Positions 1-6,940 of a stretch of DNA of 7,901 nt are shown here, piece after piece (position 1 is the stretch's first letter; each line of letters begins with the position of its first letter). The notes below the pieces were generated by a model. That model was not told where the DNA came from. It saw only the letters and a list, made by a program, of their open reading frames with translations, and did no database searches. Made by a program: the position numbers and the translations under genes. The DNA comes from Gammaproteobacteria bacterium (lineage in GTDB: Bacteria; Pseudomonadota; Gammaproteobacteria; GCA-001735895). Where the stretch lies: assembly GCA_003645435.1 (NCBI GenBank), contig QNFD01000110.1, positions 1 to 7,901 of the forward strand, read 5' to 3'.

Positions 1-52
1 AGGACACTTTGCTTCGTCGATGAACCCTTTAAAAATCGAGTAAATACTACTT

Positions 53-682
53 ATGTCTACCACCGCCGAAGTCGCCAGGTTTAATATGATCGAACAGCAA
101 TTGCGTCCCTGGGAAGTGCTCGATCGCCAGGTACTTGCAGTGATTAATAAAATCGATCGGCAGGATTTCGTGCCGGAGCAATACCGGGGACTGGCCTATG
201 CCGACTGTCAAATTCCAATCGCTACGAATATATCAATGTTACCGCCCACGATCGAGGGCCGGATGCTGCAATCACTGCTGATTGGCGCCGACGACAATAT
301 TCTCGAAATTGGCTCGGGAAGCGGATTTATCGGCGCCTGCCTGGCCAGCCTTGGCGGGCAGGTCCACAGCCTCGATGCCGACGCCGGGGTTCAGGACCAG
401 GCCAGGAAAAATACCACGGCCTGTGAAATTAGCAATATCGAGTATGAACAGGCTAATGCTTTTGAATCGAACTACGACCAGGCATTCGACGTGATTGCGG
501 TTACCGGCTCAGTCCGGGCGGTACCGGAAAATCTCAAACAGGCACTCAAGATCGGGGGCCGCATGTTTATCATCGCCGGCCAGTCACCGGCAATGCAGGC
601 ACTGTTAATCACTCGCGCCGGTGATACTGAATGGAACACTCAATCCTTGTTCGAAACCGACATTCCCGCCCTGATCATTTAA
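53..682 (+). CDS. PCMT-family SAM-dependent methyltransferase (isoaspartyl-methyltransferase-like, tolC-linked type)
   Basis: This 209-residue protein resembles protein-L-isoaspartate O-methyltransferase and is probably cytoplasmic. The SAM-binding motif I is clear at residues 83-92 (NILEIGSGSG), followed by an acidic post-I segment (LDAD, 108-111) and a FDVIAVTGSV strand at 145-154. The C-terminal LFETDIPAL (199-207) is also typical of the family. At residues 61-70, where true PCMT enzymes carry the catalytic Ser-x-Pro, this protein reads SMLPPTIEGR. The aligned position is Leu63, so repair of isoaspartate is doubtful; the substrate is unknown. I chose the ATG at 53 because the RFNMIEQQLRPW stretch just inside it is family-typical; no strong ribosome site precedes it, and the internal ATG at 86 is the alternative. 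It precedes the rhodanese and tolC genes, an arrangement I recall from other gammaproteobacteria. Family membership is confident; catalytic function is not. Confidence 0.88.
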   Translation: MSTTAEVARFNMIEQQLRPWEVLDRQVLAVINKIDRQDFVPEQYRGLAYADCQIPIATNISMLPPTIEGRMLQSLLIGADDNILEIGSGSGFIGACLASLGGQVHSLDADAGVQDQARKNTTACEISNIEYEQANAFESNYDQAFDVIAVTGSVRAVPENLKQALKIGGRMFIIAGQSPAMQALLITRAGDTEWNTQSLFETDIPALII

Positions 683-711
683 TCGAAATCTTTAAATGGA
701 TTCATTAAGTT

Positions 712-715
712 GGGA
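712..715 (+). promoter_or_regulatory. Ribosome binding site of the rhodanese gene
   Basis: GGGA lies 5 bases before the ATG at 721. This spacing favours that start over the in-frame ATG at 730, three codons further on. Confidence 0.5.
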
Positions 716-720
716 TTTTT

Positions 721-1035
721 ATGCAACGTATGAATGCCGCTCAACTGGCGGAGTATTTAAAAACATCGAAAGCCTCGTTAATTGACGTCCGCGAACCCTG
801 GGAGTTCGAGATTTGTCAACTGGATGACAGTATCAATATACCCATGGCACAGGTCCCCCGGCATCTATCGACATTTGCCACCGCAAAGGTATCTGTTGTC
901 ATTTGTCATCACGGTGTGCGCAGCCTACATGTCATTCAATATTTGCAACAACAGGGAATAAAAGACTTAATCAACCTCGAAGGTGGTGTCGATGCATGGG
1001 CCCGACAGGTCGACATCAATATGCCGTTGTATTAA
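721..1035 (+). CDS. Single-domain rhodanese-like sulfurtransferase
   Basis: This 104-residue protein is one rhodanese domain with no signal peptide or membrane segment, so it is probably cytoplasmic. The N-terminal IDVREPWEFE (21-30) and the C-terminal INLEGGVDAWA (84-94) are family hallmarks. The active-site loop is CHHGVRS (62-68), with Cys62 as the expected persulfide carrier and Arg67 in the conserved loop position. Such proteins move sulfane sulfur from thiosulfate or a protein persulfide to an acceptor, as GlpE does, but neither the donor nor the acceptor can be read from this sequence. A second cysteine, Cys32, is not part of the motif. The gene lies 38 bases after the methyltransferase gene with no terminator between them, and 82 bases before tolC. 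Co-transcription with the methyltransferase is likely. No functional link to outer-membrane export is evident. Confidence 0.92.
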   Translation: MQRMNAAQLAEYLKTSKASLIDVREPWEFEICQLDDSINIPMAQVPRHLSTFATAKVSVVICHHGVRSLHVIQYLQQQGIKDLINLEGGVDAWARQVDINMPLY

Positions 1036-1052
1036 TCCAATTTCAGTTTAAT

Positions 1053-1058
1053 TATAAT
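1053..1058 (+). promoter_or_regulatory. Possible -10 element upstream of tolC
   Basis: A perfect TATAAT sits in the 82-base gap before tolC. The best -35-like match is TTGTAT at 1027-1032, with a spacer of 20 bases, which is longer than optimal; at 17 bases the sequence is poor. If active, it would start a tolC-lpxL-waaA transcript about 50 bases before the tolC start codon. Inference from sequence only. Confidence 0.35.
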
Positions 1059-1105
1059 CGGCCACATTCGAATTGCCGCTTTAAACTGGCGGCGCCATCC
1101 AAGCT

Positions 1106-1111
1106 AAGGGA
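1106..1111 (+). promoter_or_regulatory. Ribosome binding site of tolC
   Basis: TAAGGGA-like sequence ending 6 bases before the ATG at 1118 is the strongest Shine-Dalgarno match in the left half of the window and supports that start, which also gives a clean signal peptide. Confidence 0.6.
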
Positions 1112-1117
1112 AAACCG

Positions 1118-2416
1118 ATGTACAGATTCATAATTTCATTAATCTTGAGCCTGAGTAGCCCTGTATTACTGGCCGTAGATTTATTAAACATTTACCAACT
1201 TGGGCTGCAGAACGATGCTGCACTGATGATCGCCAGGGCAGATTACGAGGCCGAGATCGAATCCTTGCCTATTGCGAGCTCGTTTCGAAAACCACAGATC
1301 GATTTTTCTGTTTCGGGGGCCTACTCGGAAACCGACCAGTCAACCATCGGACGCAACTCAAACGGTGTTTATGGTTATAGTTTTGGACTGGCACAAAGCC
1401 TGTACGATGCCGAAATCCTGGCCTCTGTCGATGCCGCCGAGGCGAATGTAGCCAGGGCGAGTGCTGTTTTTGAAGTAAGCCGACAGGATTTGATTGTGCG
1501 CGTGGCTGAACGTTATTTCGCTATTCTGGCGGCACAGGACAATGTTGATTTTACCAGTGCGGAACAAACAGCAATCGCGCGCCAGCTCGAGGAGGCGCAA
1601 AAGAGATTCGAGGTGGGATTAATCGCAATCACCGATGTCAAGGAAGCACAGGCTCAATTCGACAGGGCCATCGCCGCCTCGCTGCTAGCAGATAACCTGC
1701 TTAATAATACGCGCCAGGCGTTGCTGGTCATAATCGCAGAGCCGCCTTCGAGCGAGCTCGCAAAGCTCGGAGATAAGCTCGACCTGGAGATCCCTGAACC
1801 TGCCAAAATTCAGGATTGGATCGATATTTCACTACAGAATAATCAAAGCCTGATAGCGGCACTGGCCGCCCAGAGGGCAGCAGATTTTGTACGCGAAGGC
1901 CGCCAGAAGGCCAACTACCCTACTATCGACCTCACCGCCGCTTACGCCCAATCCAGTGTTGAAGATGGATTGGTAGCCGATTATGACCTGGATGATCTGA
2001 GGCTGAAGGTTCAGCTCCAGGTACCGCTATTCACTGGCGGGCGTATCACTGCCGAGCGTCTGCAGGCCGAGGCCAGTTATCGATCGGCACAAAGCGCCGC
2101 CCTGCTGCAAACAAGACTAACGTCGCAGGAGACTAGCAACGCCTACCTGGACCTGGTTTCAGGTATTAGTCAGGTCCAGGCCCTTAAACAGGCCCTAATT
2201 TCCAGCCAGACGGCCTTGCAGGCTACCGAGGCTGGATTTAAGGTTGGCACGCGAACCTCGATCGATGTTTTGCTATCACTGCGAGAAACTTTTCGTTCTG
2301 AGCGTGACTATGCCGCTTCGCGCTACGAGTATCTGCTCAACCTGCTGAGACTAAAGCAGGCATCAGGTCTACTCACTAACGACGATCTAATACAGATTAA
2401 CGACTGGCTTTTATAA
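1118..2416 (+). CDS. tolC: TolC-family outer-membrane efflux/type I secretion channel
   Basis: The 432-residue product is an outer-membrane factor. In this family three subunits form a beta-barrel with a long periplasmic helical tunnel, which docks with inner-membrane pumps or type I secretion ABC exporters. A signal peptide covers about residues 1-19 (hydrophobic IISLILSLSS, probable cleavage after LLA). The mature protein begins VDLLNIYQLGLQND, typical of the TolC branch. Two outer-membrane efflux repeats follow, roughly residues 22-215 and 230-425. The internal duplication shows in KRFEVGLIAITDV (162-174) against AGFKVGTRTSIDV (372-384), and in QSLYDAE (93-99) against QVPLFTGGR (301-309). 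It is shorter than E. coli TolC (493 residues), mainly because it ends near NDWLL without a long tail, as in many non-enteric homologues. lpxL follows after 3 bases, implying co-transcription. No pump genes are nearby, so the partner pumps must be encoded elsewhere. Confidence 0.93.
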   Translation: MYRFIISLILSLSSPVLLAVDLLNIYQLGLQNDAALMIARADYEAEIESLPIASSFRKPQIDFSVSGAYSETDQSTIGRNSNGVYGYSFGLAQSLYDAEILASVDAAEANVARASAVFEVSRQDLIVRVAERYFAILAAQDNVDFTSAEQTAIARQLEEAQKRFEVGLIAITDVKEAQAQFDRAIAASLLADNLLNNTRQALLVIIAEPPSSELAKLGDKLDLEIPEPAKIQDWIDISLQNNQSLIAALAAQRAADFVREGRQKANYPTIDLTAAYAQSSVEDGLVADYDLDDLRLKVQLQVPLFTGGRITAERLQAEASYRSAQSAALLQTRLTSQETSNAYLDLVSGISQVQALKQALISSQTALQATEAGFKVGTRTSIDVLLSLRETFRSERDYAASRYEYLLNLLRLKQASGLLTNDDLIQINDWLL

Positions 2417-2419
2417 ACC

Positions 2420-3349
2420 ATGGCGCGACATAGTTCTGTCGAATTCAAGGCAGGTGATTACTGGCACCCGAGATATTGGCTGATTTGGATATTTTTTAGC
2501 CTACTGCGTATAACCGCTCTATTCCCCTACCCGGCCCAGTTGTTTATCGGAAAGATTTTAGGCCGCCTGTTTCAATTAACCTCCAGCTCACGTCAGCAAA
2601 CCGTTGATATTAACCTGCAACTCTGTTTTCCGGAAAAGGTAAAGGTCGAGCGCGATAAAATCAAGAATCAATGTTTCGAGAATATCGGCATCGCCCTGCT
2701 CGAGATGTCAATGTGCTGGTGGTGGTCGGAGCGACGGCTTAAACCACTGGTCGAGATTCGTGGCCAGGAACATATCGACGCTGTTTTTAAAACGGGTCGA
2801 GGGGTAATTTTGCTAACCGGGCATTTTACCAGTCTTGAAATAGGCGGCCGTTTGTTCACCCTGACAATACCGCTGCAGGCGATGTATCGGGCCCAGAAAA
2901 ACCTTCTGTTCGACAGCTATCTCTACAGCCGCAGGAATAGATACCTGGTGGATACCATATCCAGGAAGAATACCCGCGGATTGATCAAAGGCATAAAAAA
3001 CCTGGTGCCGACCTGGTACGCTCCTGATCAAAACTTTCCCAATGAAAAGAATGTCTTCGCCCCATTCATGGGCGTGCAAACCGCAACCATTTCCGCAAGC
3101 TCCCGCCTGGCCCAGTCATCAGGTGCGGCGATGTTACCTTTTTATCCTGAACGCAAGCAGGATGGGTCTGGTTACATCTTGTGGATAGGGGCGCCACTGG
3201 AGAATTTCCCCTCTGGTGACGAGGTCAGGGACGCTACCGCGATCAATGCCTCGATCGAAAAATTTGTACACATGAACCCGGCACAATACATGTGGGTCAA
3301 GAAACGCTTCACAACTCGTCCCGCAGGCGAGCCGCCGATCTACCCATGA
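2420..3349 (+). CDS. lpxL: Lipid A biosynthesis lauroyl-type acyltransferase (LpxL/HtrB family)
   Basis: This 309-residue enzyme transfers an acyl chain from acyl-ACP to the Kdo-bearing lipid A precursor at the cytoplasmic face of the inner membrane. An N-terminal membrane anchor spans about residues 20-43, after the family-typical WHPRYW. The catalytic HX4E motif is HFTSLE at 135-140 (His135, Glu140). Further conserved blocks are YRAQK (156-160), YAPDQNF (200-206) and the C-terminal QYMWVKKRF (289-297). Glu rather than Asp in the motif fits the LpxL/LpxP side of the family better than LpxM; acyl-chain length cannot be read. The start lies 3 bases after the tolC stop and has no evident Shine-Dalgarno sequence, so translation may depend on coupling to tolC. 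Its stop overlaps the waaA start. LpxL acts on the product of WaaA, so these neighbours catalyse consecutive steps. Confidence 0.92.
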   Translation: MARHSSVEFKAGDYWHPRYWLIWIFFSLLRITALFPYPAQLFIGKILGRLFQLTSSSRQQTVDINLQLCFPEKVKVERDKIKNQCFENIGIALLEMSMCWWWSERRLKPLVEIRGQEHIDAVFKTGRGVILLTGHFTSLEIGGRLFTLTIPLQAMYRAQKNLLFDSYLYSRRNRYLVDTISRKNTRGLIKGIKNLVPTWYAPDQNFPNEKNVFAPFMGVQTATISASSRLAQSSGAAMLPFYPERKQDGSGYILWIGAPLENFPSGDEVRDATAINASIEKFVHMNPAQYMWVKKRFTTRPAGEPPIYP

Positions 3350-4569
3350 GTTATGTGCCGCCTGGTCCAGGCTATCGGCTATTATCGGTACTACTCTTAC
3401 CGATCTGGCTGCTTCAGGCCCTGTGGCATGGTAAAACCCAGGGACTGAAGTGTTATTTTCGGCTCCGTTTCCGAGGCGAAAAGGACAAGGCGAAATCTGC
3501 GCAAACATGGGTACACGCTTCTTCGGTCGGTGAGATCGAAGCGGTAACACCGCTGGTTCGCGCATTAATCGATAGTGGTGAGTCCATATTGTTAACCAGC
3601 TTTACGGCTACCGGTTATAAGTCGATTAAACGGAATTTTAACGACAGTGTTGAAGCGGCAATCATTCCTGTCGATTTTGTCTGGACTTGCAAACGATTCC
3701 TGCGCCGGCACCAGCTAAAACTCTGCTTACTCATGGAAACCGAACTATGGCCGGAAATGCTATACCAGTGCGCTCGGCGCGGTATACCCATAGTCCAGAT
3801 AAATGCCCGGCTTTCCCAAAAATCTCTGCAGGCACCGGCCTTTGTGCGCGCGTTACTTGGTCGCAGCATGAGTTATATTTCGCTGCACCTGACCCGTAAT
3901 GACTCCGACCAGAATCGCCTTATCGAGCTTGGAGCGGACCCGCTCAAAATCAGGATTATCGGCAATCTCAAGTCCAGCACTGATTTGCTGTCCAGCTATC
4001 CGAACTTGATCGATCGGGAATACCTGCTGATTGCGTCAAGCCATGAAGGCGAGGAAACAATGCTGCTTTCACAGCGTAGCGCGCTCACCGAAAAACTCTT
4101 GATAGTTATCGCCCCGAGGCACCCCGCGCGCAGTAGTACAATTCAACAGCAATTATCACAACTTGGTCTTAACTATGCGACGCGCAGTCGGTCCCAGCCA
4201 ATTGATGCGCAGACCCAAGTTTACCTGGCCGACACCCTGGGAGAGCTCAAAGCGTTAATGGCGCACGCCCGTATCGTCATCATGGGCGGGTCATTCGATA
4301 ACACCGGCGGTCATAACCTGATCGAACCGGCTGCCCTCGCACGCGCGATCATTACCGGCCCTTCCGACGATAATATTCGTGAAGATATTAAATTGCTCGG
4401 CGACGCTATTATTCAGGTAGCCGACGTAGAAGCATGCTGGCAATCAGTCGAACATTTATTGAGCAACCCCGAACAGGCTACGGCTCTCGGGCTTCAAGCC
4501 CGGGAAGCGGTGGCGAAACAGTCTCATGTTCTTGATAACTACCTGACTGAAATCAGTCCCTACCTTTAG
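3346..4569 (+). CDS. waaA: 3-deoxy-D-manno-octulosonic acid (Kdo) transferase
   Basis: WaaA (KdtA) transfers Kdo from CMP-Kdo to lipid IVA on the inner membrane. The open frame extends to an ATG at 3292, but I place the start at 3346: this ATG shares bases with the lpxL stop (ATGA), and the 407-residue protein then begins with the family-like hydrophobic anchor RLLSVLLLPIWLL (11-23). Visible motifs are HASSVGEIEA (58-67, with the expected catalytic Glu63), ETELWPE (131-137), GNLK (207-210), APRHP (257-261) and GGSF...GGHNLIEP (314-328), the last being the nucleotide-sugar site of this GT-B fold enzyme. Whether it adds one, two or more Kdo residues is not readable from motifs, but the adjacent Kdo kinase suggests one (inference). 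Its last 17 bases overlap the oppositely oriented kdkA. Confidence 0.94.
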   Translation: MSYVPPGPGYRLLSVLLLPIWLLQALWHGKTQGLKCYFRLRFRGEKDKAKSAQTWVHASSVGEIEAVTPLVRALIDSGESILLTSFTATGYKSIKRNFNDSVEAAIIPVDFVWTCKRFLRRHQLKLCLLMETELWPEMLYQCARRGIPIVQINARLSQKSLQAPAFVRALLGRSMSYISLHLTRNDSDQNRLIELGADPLKIRIIGNLKSSTDLLSSYPNLIDREYLLIASSHEGEETMLLSQRSALTEKLLIVIAPRHPARSSTIQQQLSQLGLNYATRSRSQPIDAQTQVYLADTLGELKALMAHARIVIMGGSFDNTGGHNLIEPAALARAIITGPSDDNIREDIKLLGDAIIQVADVEACWQSVEHLLSNPEQATALGLQAREAVAKQSHVLDNYLTEISPYL

Positions 4570-5278
4570 ATTGGTAACCATCGATCAGAGCCTGCCAATC
4601 CGATGGCCGATAGTGCAGGTGATTCTGGCGGTCTATTTTTTCCAGTGATCGCTGCAAGCGACGTAGCGGAATCCACTGCCAGTCCTGCAGAGATTTCATT
4701 TCAACCGCCTTATCAAAATCAATAATAAAAAACTGTTCCCGGTGGTTGATCATCAGGTTATTCGCATTTAAATCAGCGTGACGAAAGCCATGTTCCTGAA
4801 ACCGCCGCAGTAATAGTCCAAGTTCATACCAGAATTCCTTTTGCAGCGGCCGCTGTAACAGCCGTTGTGCCAGGGTTTCGGTATTTTCTATCCAGGCGGT
4901 GATTATAGCGGCGCGATACAACAACCCGGATCGCCATACACAGGCTCCGAGCGGTCGAGGTACCGGCATGCCTGCTTTTATCGCCAGTTTTAATATGGCC
5001 CATTCCCTCCAGGGCCGGGTACGAGTTTTACCGGGCCACAGGTAACGATCCGTCGACAGCCTGGCAGCCATGCCACCGCGTAAATACTGTCTTAGAATTG
5101 CGTGCTGACCATTAATACTAATTTTGACGCTGCCCCCCCGGCCGCCAAAAACCGAGGTCGTCGATGACTTATCGCGCCAGTAGGCGAGGTCAAAATGTTG
5201 CAATTCAAGTTTATCTATAAAATCGTCATCTTGCAGGATGTAAGATCTTTCAAATTCAATTAGCTGGCGCATATTCAC
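4553..5278 (-). CDS. kdkA: 3-deoxy-D-manno-octulosonic acid (Kdo) kinase
   Basis: KdkA phosphorylates lipid A-linked Kdo, at O-4 in characterised relatives such as that of Haemophilus, using ATP. The 241-residue protein has the reduced kinase fold of the Kdo/WaaP family. A glycine-rich segment GGRGGS lies at 45-50, a basic RQYLRGGMAAR block at 63-73, and REW with a probable conserved Glu at 91-93. The catalytic loop is HADLNANNLMI at 167-177 (Asp169, with Asn174 as the expected metal ligand), and IIDFDKA (185-191) supplies the metal-binding Asp187. There is no signal peptide or membrane segment, so it is cytoplasmic or peripheral. The start is uncertain: GTG at 5278 or ATG at 5272, two codons in, and neither has an ideally spaced ribosome site. 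Alone on the minus strand, it converges on waaA and diverges from hldE. Confidence 0.92.
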   Translation of the reverse strand: MNMRQLIEFERSYILQDDDFIDKLELQHFDLAYWRDKSSTTSVFGGRGGSVKISINGQHAILRQYLRGGMAARLSTDRYLWPGKTRTRPWREWAILKLAIKAGMPVPRPLGACVWRSGLLYRAAIITAWIENTETLAQRLLQRPLQKEFWYELGLLLRRFQEHGFRHADLNANNLMINHREQFFIIDFDKAVEMKSLQDWQWIPLRRLQRSLEKIDRQNHLHYRPSDWQALIDGYQSKGRD

Positions 5279-5336
5279 CTATGATCGATTTCCCCCGGGG
5301 AGGATGTTTTAAAAAGTCGTCTTGCGCCCCTGGGCA

Positions 5337-5365
5337 CCGAAAACCCTGGTATATTCGGGTTTCGG
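5337..5365. repeat. Imperfect inverted repeat (possible hairpin or operator)
   Basis: CCGAAAACCC (5337-5346) and GGGTTTCGG (5357-5365) are complementary apart from one extra A, around a 10-base loop that contains TATATT. No T-run follows directly, so it does not look like an intrinsic terminator. Confidence 0.5.
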
Positions 5366-5431
5366 CAACTGGCCACCTAAGCATATTCTAGCCCTTTTTC
5401 ATACCTTGAAGAAGCTTCGATCCGAAACCCG
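5356..5431. repeat. Perfect 10-base inverted repeat in the kdkA-hldE region
   Basis: CGGGTTTCGG (5356-5365) and CCGAAACCCG (5422-5431) are exact reverse complements separated by 56 bases. The left arm is also the right arm of the nearer hairpin, so the two pairings exclude each other in a single RNA. They could equally be paired binding sites for a regulator. Seen directly; any function is inference. Confidence 0.5.
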
Positions 5432-5510
5432 GTACCGAAAAAGTTGGTAATAGAAACGCTGATAATATAGGATTTTGACAAATTTAGCGGTGCACTCCCA
5501 AAAAACGAAA

Positions 5511-6938
5511 ATGAAATTACGTCTACCTGATTTTAAAACTGGTCGAGTACTGGTTACCGGCGATCTAATGCTTGACCGTTACTGGTATGGAAGCACTTCT
5601 CGAATCTCACCGGAAGCGCCCGTACAGGTGGTAAAGGTCGGAGAGATTGAGCAGCGCGCGGGCGGCGCAGGAAACGTCGCGTTAAATATTGCTGCCTTAA
5701 GCGGCCCGGTAGATTTACTCGCACTAGTCGGAACCGACGAACCGGCTTCGGCATTAGAAACCCTGCTAACCGAGTGCGAGGTTGCGTGTCATTTTGTTGC
5801 ACCAGAGGGTTGTCGCACAATTACAAAATTACGCGTGATAAGTCGCAATCAGCAGCTCATACGCCTGGATTTTGAAGATACTTTCTCTGCGGCCAACAGC
5901 GCGCAATTAATCGATCACTACGAACAACAGCTGCGCCACTGTGATGTCGTGGTTCTTTCGGACTACGGCAAGGGCACACTACAAAATATTCCCGCATTGA
6001 TATCATCGGCGCGTAAATCTGGTAAAGCTGTATTGGTAGACCCTAAGGGCAAAGATTTTTCAATTTATCAAAATGCCACCCTGATTACCCCCAACCAGGC
6101 CGAATTCGAGGCGGTGGTAGGTCCATGTGAATCCGAATCGGATTTCATCGAAAAAGGTAATCGCCTGTGCACCGAAATCAATCTCGAAGCACTATTGGTC
6201 ACTCGAAGTGAAAAAGGCATGGTTTTGTTTCAACGCGATACGGAACCCTTTGTACAGGCGACTCACGCGCGTGAAGTTTATGATGTTACCGGTGCCGGCG
6301 ATACCGTAATCGCGGCTCTGGCTTCCGCTCTCGCAGCTGGAAGCGATCTCGTAGAAGCCACCCAAATTGCCAATCTCGCTGCTGGAATCGTGGTTCGTAA
6401 ATTGGGAACCGCGACCACCAGCGTCAAGGAAATTCAGTCCGAGATGCTAAAACATTCACCACTCAAACGCGGCGTTACCGACGAAGCATCGCTGCTGGAG
6501 CTGTTACAAAAGGCCAGGGATGCGGATGAGAAGATTGTTATGACGAATGGCTGTTTTGATATATTACACGCTGGCCATGTCGCTTATTTATCGAAGGCCG
6601 CCGAGCTGGGCGATCGTTTGATCGTCGCTGTTAATATGGATAAATCGGTGCGCCAACTTAAAGGGCCCGACCGACCGATAAACAACGAGATGCAACGCAT
6701 GGCGGTTTTATCGGCACTCGAAAGTGTCGACTGGGTTGTGCCTTTCAGTGAAGAAACCCCGGCTCGACTGATAGCACAATGCTTACCTGATATACTCGTA
6801 AAAGGTGGTGACTATCGAGCCGAGGACATTGCCGGCGGTGAAGCCGTTATCGATAACGGCGGCGAGGTAAAGGTACTGGACTTTGTTGATGGGTTTTCAA
6901 CCACCGCGGTGATCAACGCGATTAAGAAGAAGGTGTAA
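5511..6938 (+). CDS. hldE: Bifunctional D-glycero-beta-D-manno-heptose-7-phosphate kinase / heptose-1-phosphate adenylyltransferase
   Basis: HldE (RfaE) phosphorylates heptose 7-phosphate at O-1 and, after GmhB removes the 7-phosphate, adenylylates heptose 1-phosphate to ADP-D,D-heptose in the cytoplasm. Counting from the ATG at 5511 it has 475 residues, close to the 477 of E. coli. Residues 1-315 form a ribokinase (PfkB) domain with LDRYWYG (21-27), RAGGAGNVA (49-57) and DVTGAGDT (258-265, catalytic Asp264). Residues 340-475 form a cytidylyltransferase-like domain with [13 protein letters not shown] (344-356), whose HxGH is the nucleotide-binding signature, and VKGGDY (430-435). The frame continues upstream to a GTG at 5490 and a TTG at 5475. 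I prefer 5511 because MKLRLPDF aligns with the E. coli start, although no clear ribosome site precedes it. hldD follows after 2 bases. Confidence 0.95.
   Translation: MKLRLPDFKTGRVLVTGDLMLDRYWYGSTSRISPEAPVQVVKVGEIEQRAGGAGNVALNIAALSGPVDLLALVGTDEPASALETLLTECEVACHFVAPEGCRTITKLRVISRNQQLIRLDFEDTFSAANSAQLIDHYEQQLRHCDVVVLSDYGKGTLQNIPALISSARKSGKAVLVDPKGKDFSIYQNATLITPNQAEFEAVVGPCESESDFIEKGNRLCTEINLEALLVTRSEKGMVLFQRDTEPFVQATHAREVYDVTGAGDTVIAALASALAAGSDLVEATQIANLAAGIVVRKLGTATTSVKEIQSEMLKHSPLKRGVTDEASLLELLQKARDADEKIVMTNGCFDILHAGHVAYLSKAAELGDRLIVAVNMDKSVRQLKGPDRPINNEMQRMAVLSALESVDWVVPFSEETPARLIAQCLPDILVKGGDYRAEDIAGGEAVIDNGGEVKVLDFVDGFSTTAVINAIKKKV
6929..6933 (+). promoter_or_regulatory. Ribosome binding site of hldD, inside the hldE end
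   Basis: GAAGG lies 7 bases before the hldD ATG at 6941, within the last codons of hldE. This supports the start and suggests coupled translation. Confidence 0.6.
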
Positions 6939-6940
6939 AT

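Larger units (their letters stand above)
5279..5510. promoter_or_regulatory. Divergent intergenic region between kdkA and hldE
   Basis: This gap should hold the promoters of both genes. On the plus strand, TG-A-TAATAT at 5460-5468 could be an extended -10 for hldE, starting RNA about 36 bases before its ATG; TATATT at 5350-5355 is a -10-like hexamer without a good -35. On the minus strand, TAGAAT (bases 5385-5390) is a -10-like match for kdkA with a poor -35. TTGACA at 5475-5480 equals the -35 consensus but has no -10 at the right distance. A CCCCGGGG palindrome lies at 5293-5300. No transcription factor site is recognised. Confidence 0.35.

Noticed and set aside
1..52. End of an upstream gene or a promoter before the methyltransferase
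   Set aside because: The stretch is short and A+T-rich near the start codon, but contains no -35/-10 pair at usable spacing and no readable coding tail.
903..1133. 76-codon plus-strand frame overlapping the rhodanese 3' end and the tolC start
   Set aside because: It is a shifted reading of the rhodanese gene running through the intergenic gap, with a composition unlike a real protein and no ribosome site.
3292..3345. Longer waaA start at 3292, giving 425 residues
   Set aside because: The extra 18 residues lie wholly within the conserved C-terminus of lpxL and do not resemble a WaaA N-terminus. The ATG at 3346 overlaps the lpxL stop and is followed at once by the expected hydrophobic anchor.
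3134..3565. 143-codon open frame on the minus strand across the lpxL-waaA junction
   Set aside because: It lies entirely antisense to two well-supported genes and its translation shows no recognisable motif.
4569..4600. GATTGG...CCAATC inverted repeat after the waaA stop as a terminator
   Set aside because: The stem has 6 pairs around a 20-base loop with no T-run on either strand, and it lies inside kdkA coding sequence.
5475..5480. TTGACA as a -35 promoter element
   Set aside because: No -10-like hexamer occurs about 17 bases downstream; the sequence is more simply the non-start TTG-ACA just before hldE.
5554..5820. 88-codon minus-strand frame inside hldE
   Set aside because: It is antisense to the highly conserved kinase domain, rich in Arg and Pro as expected of a shadow frame.
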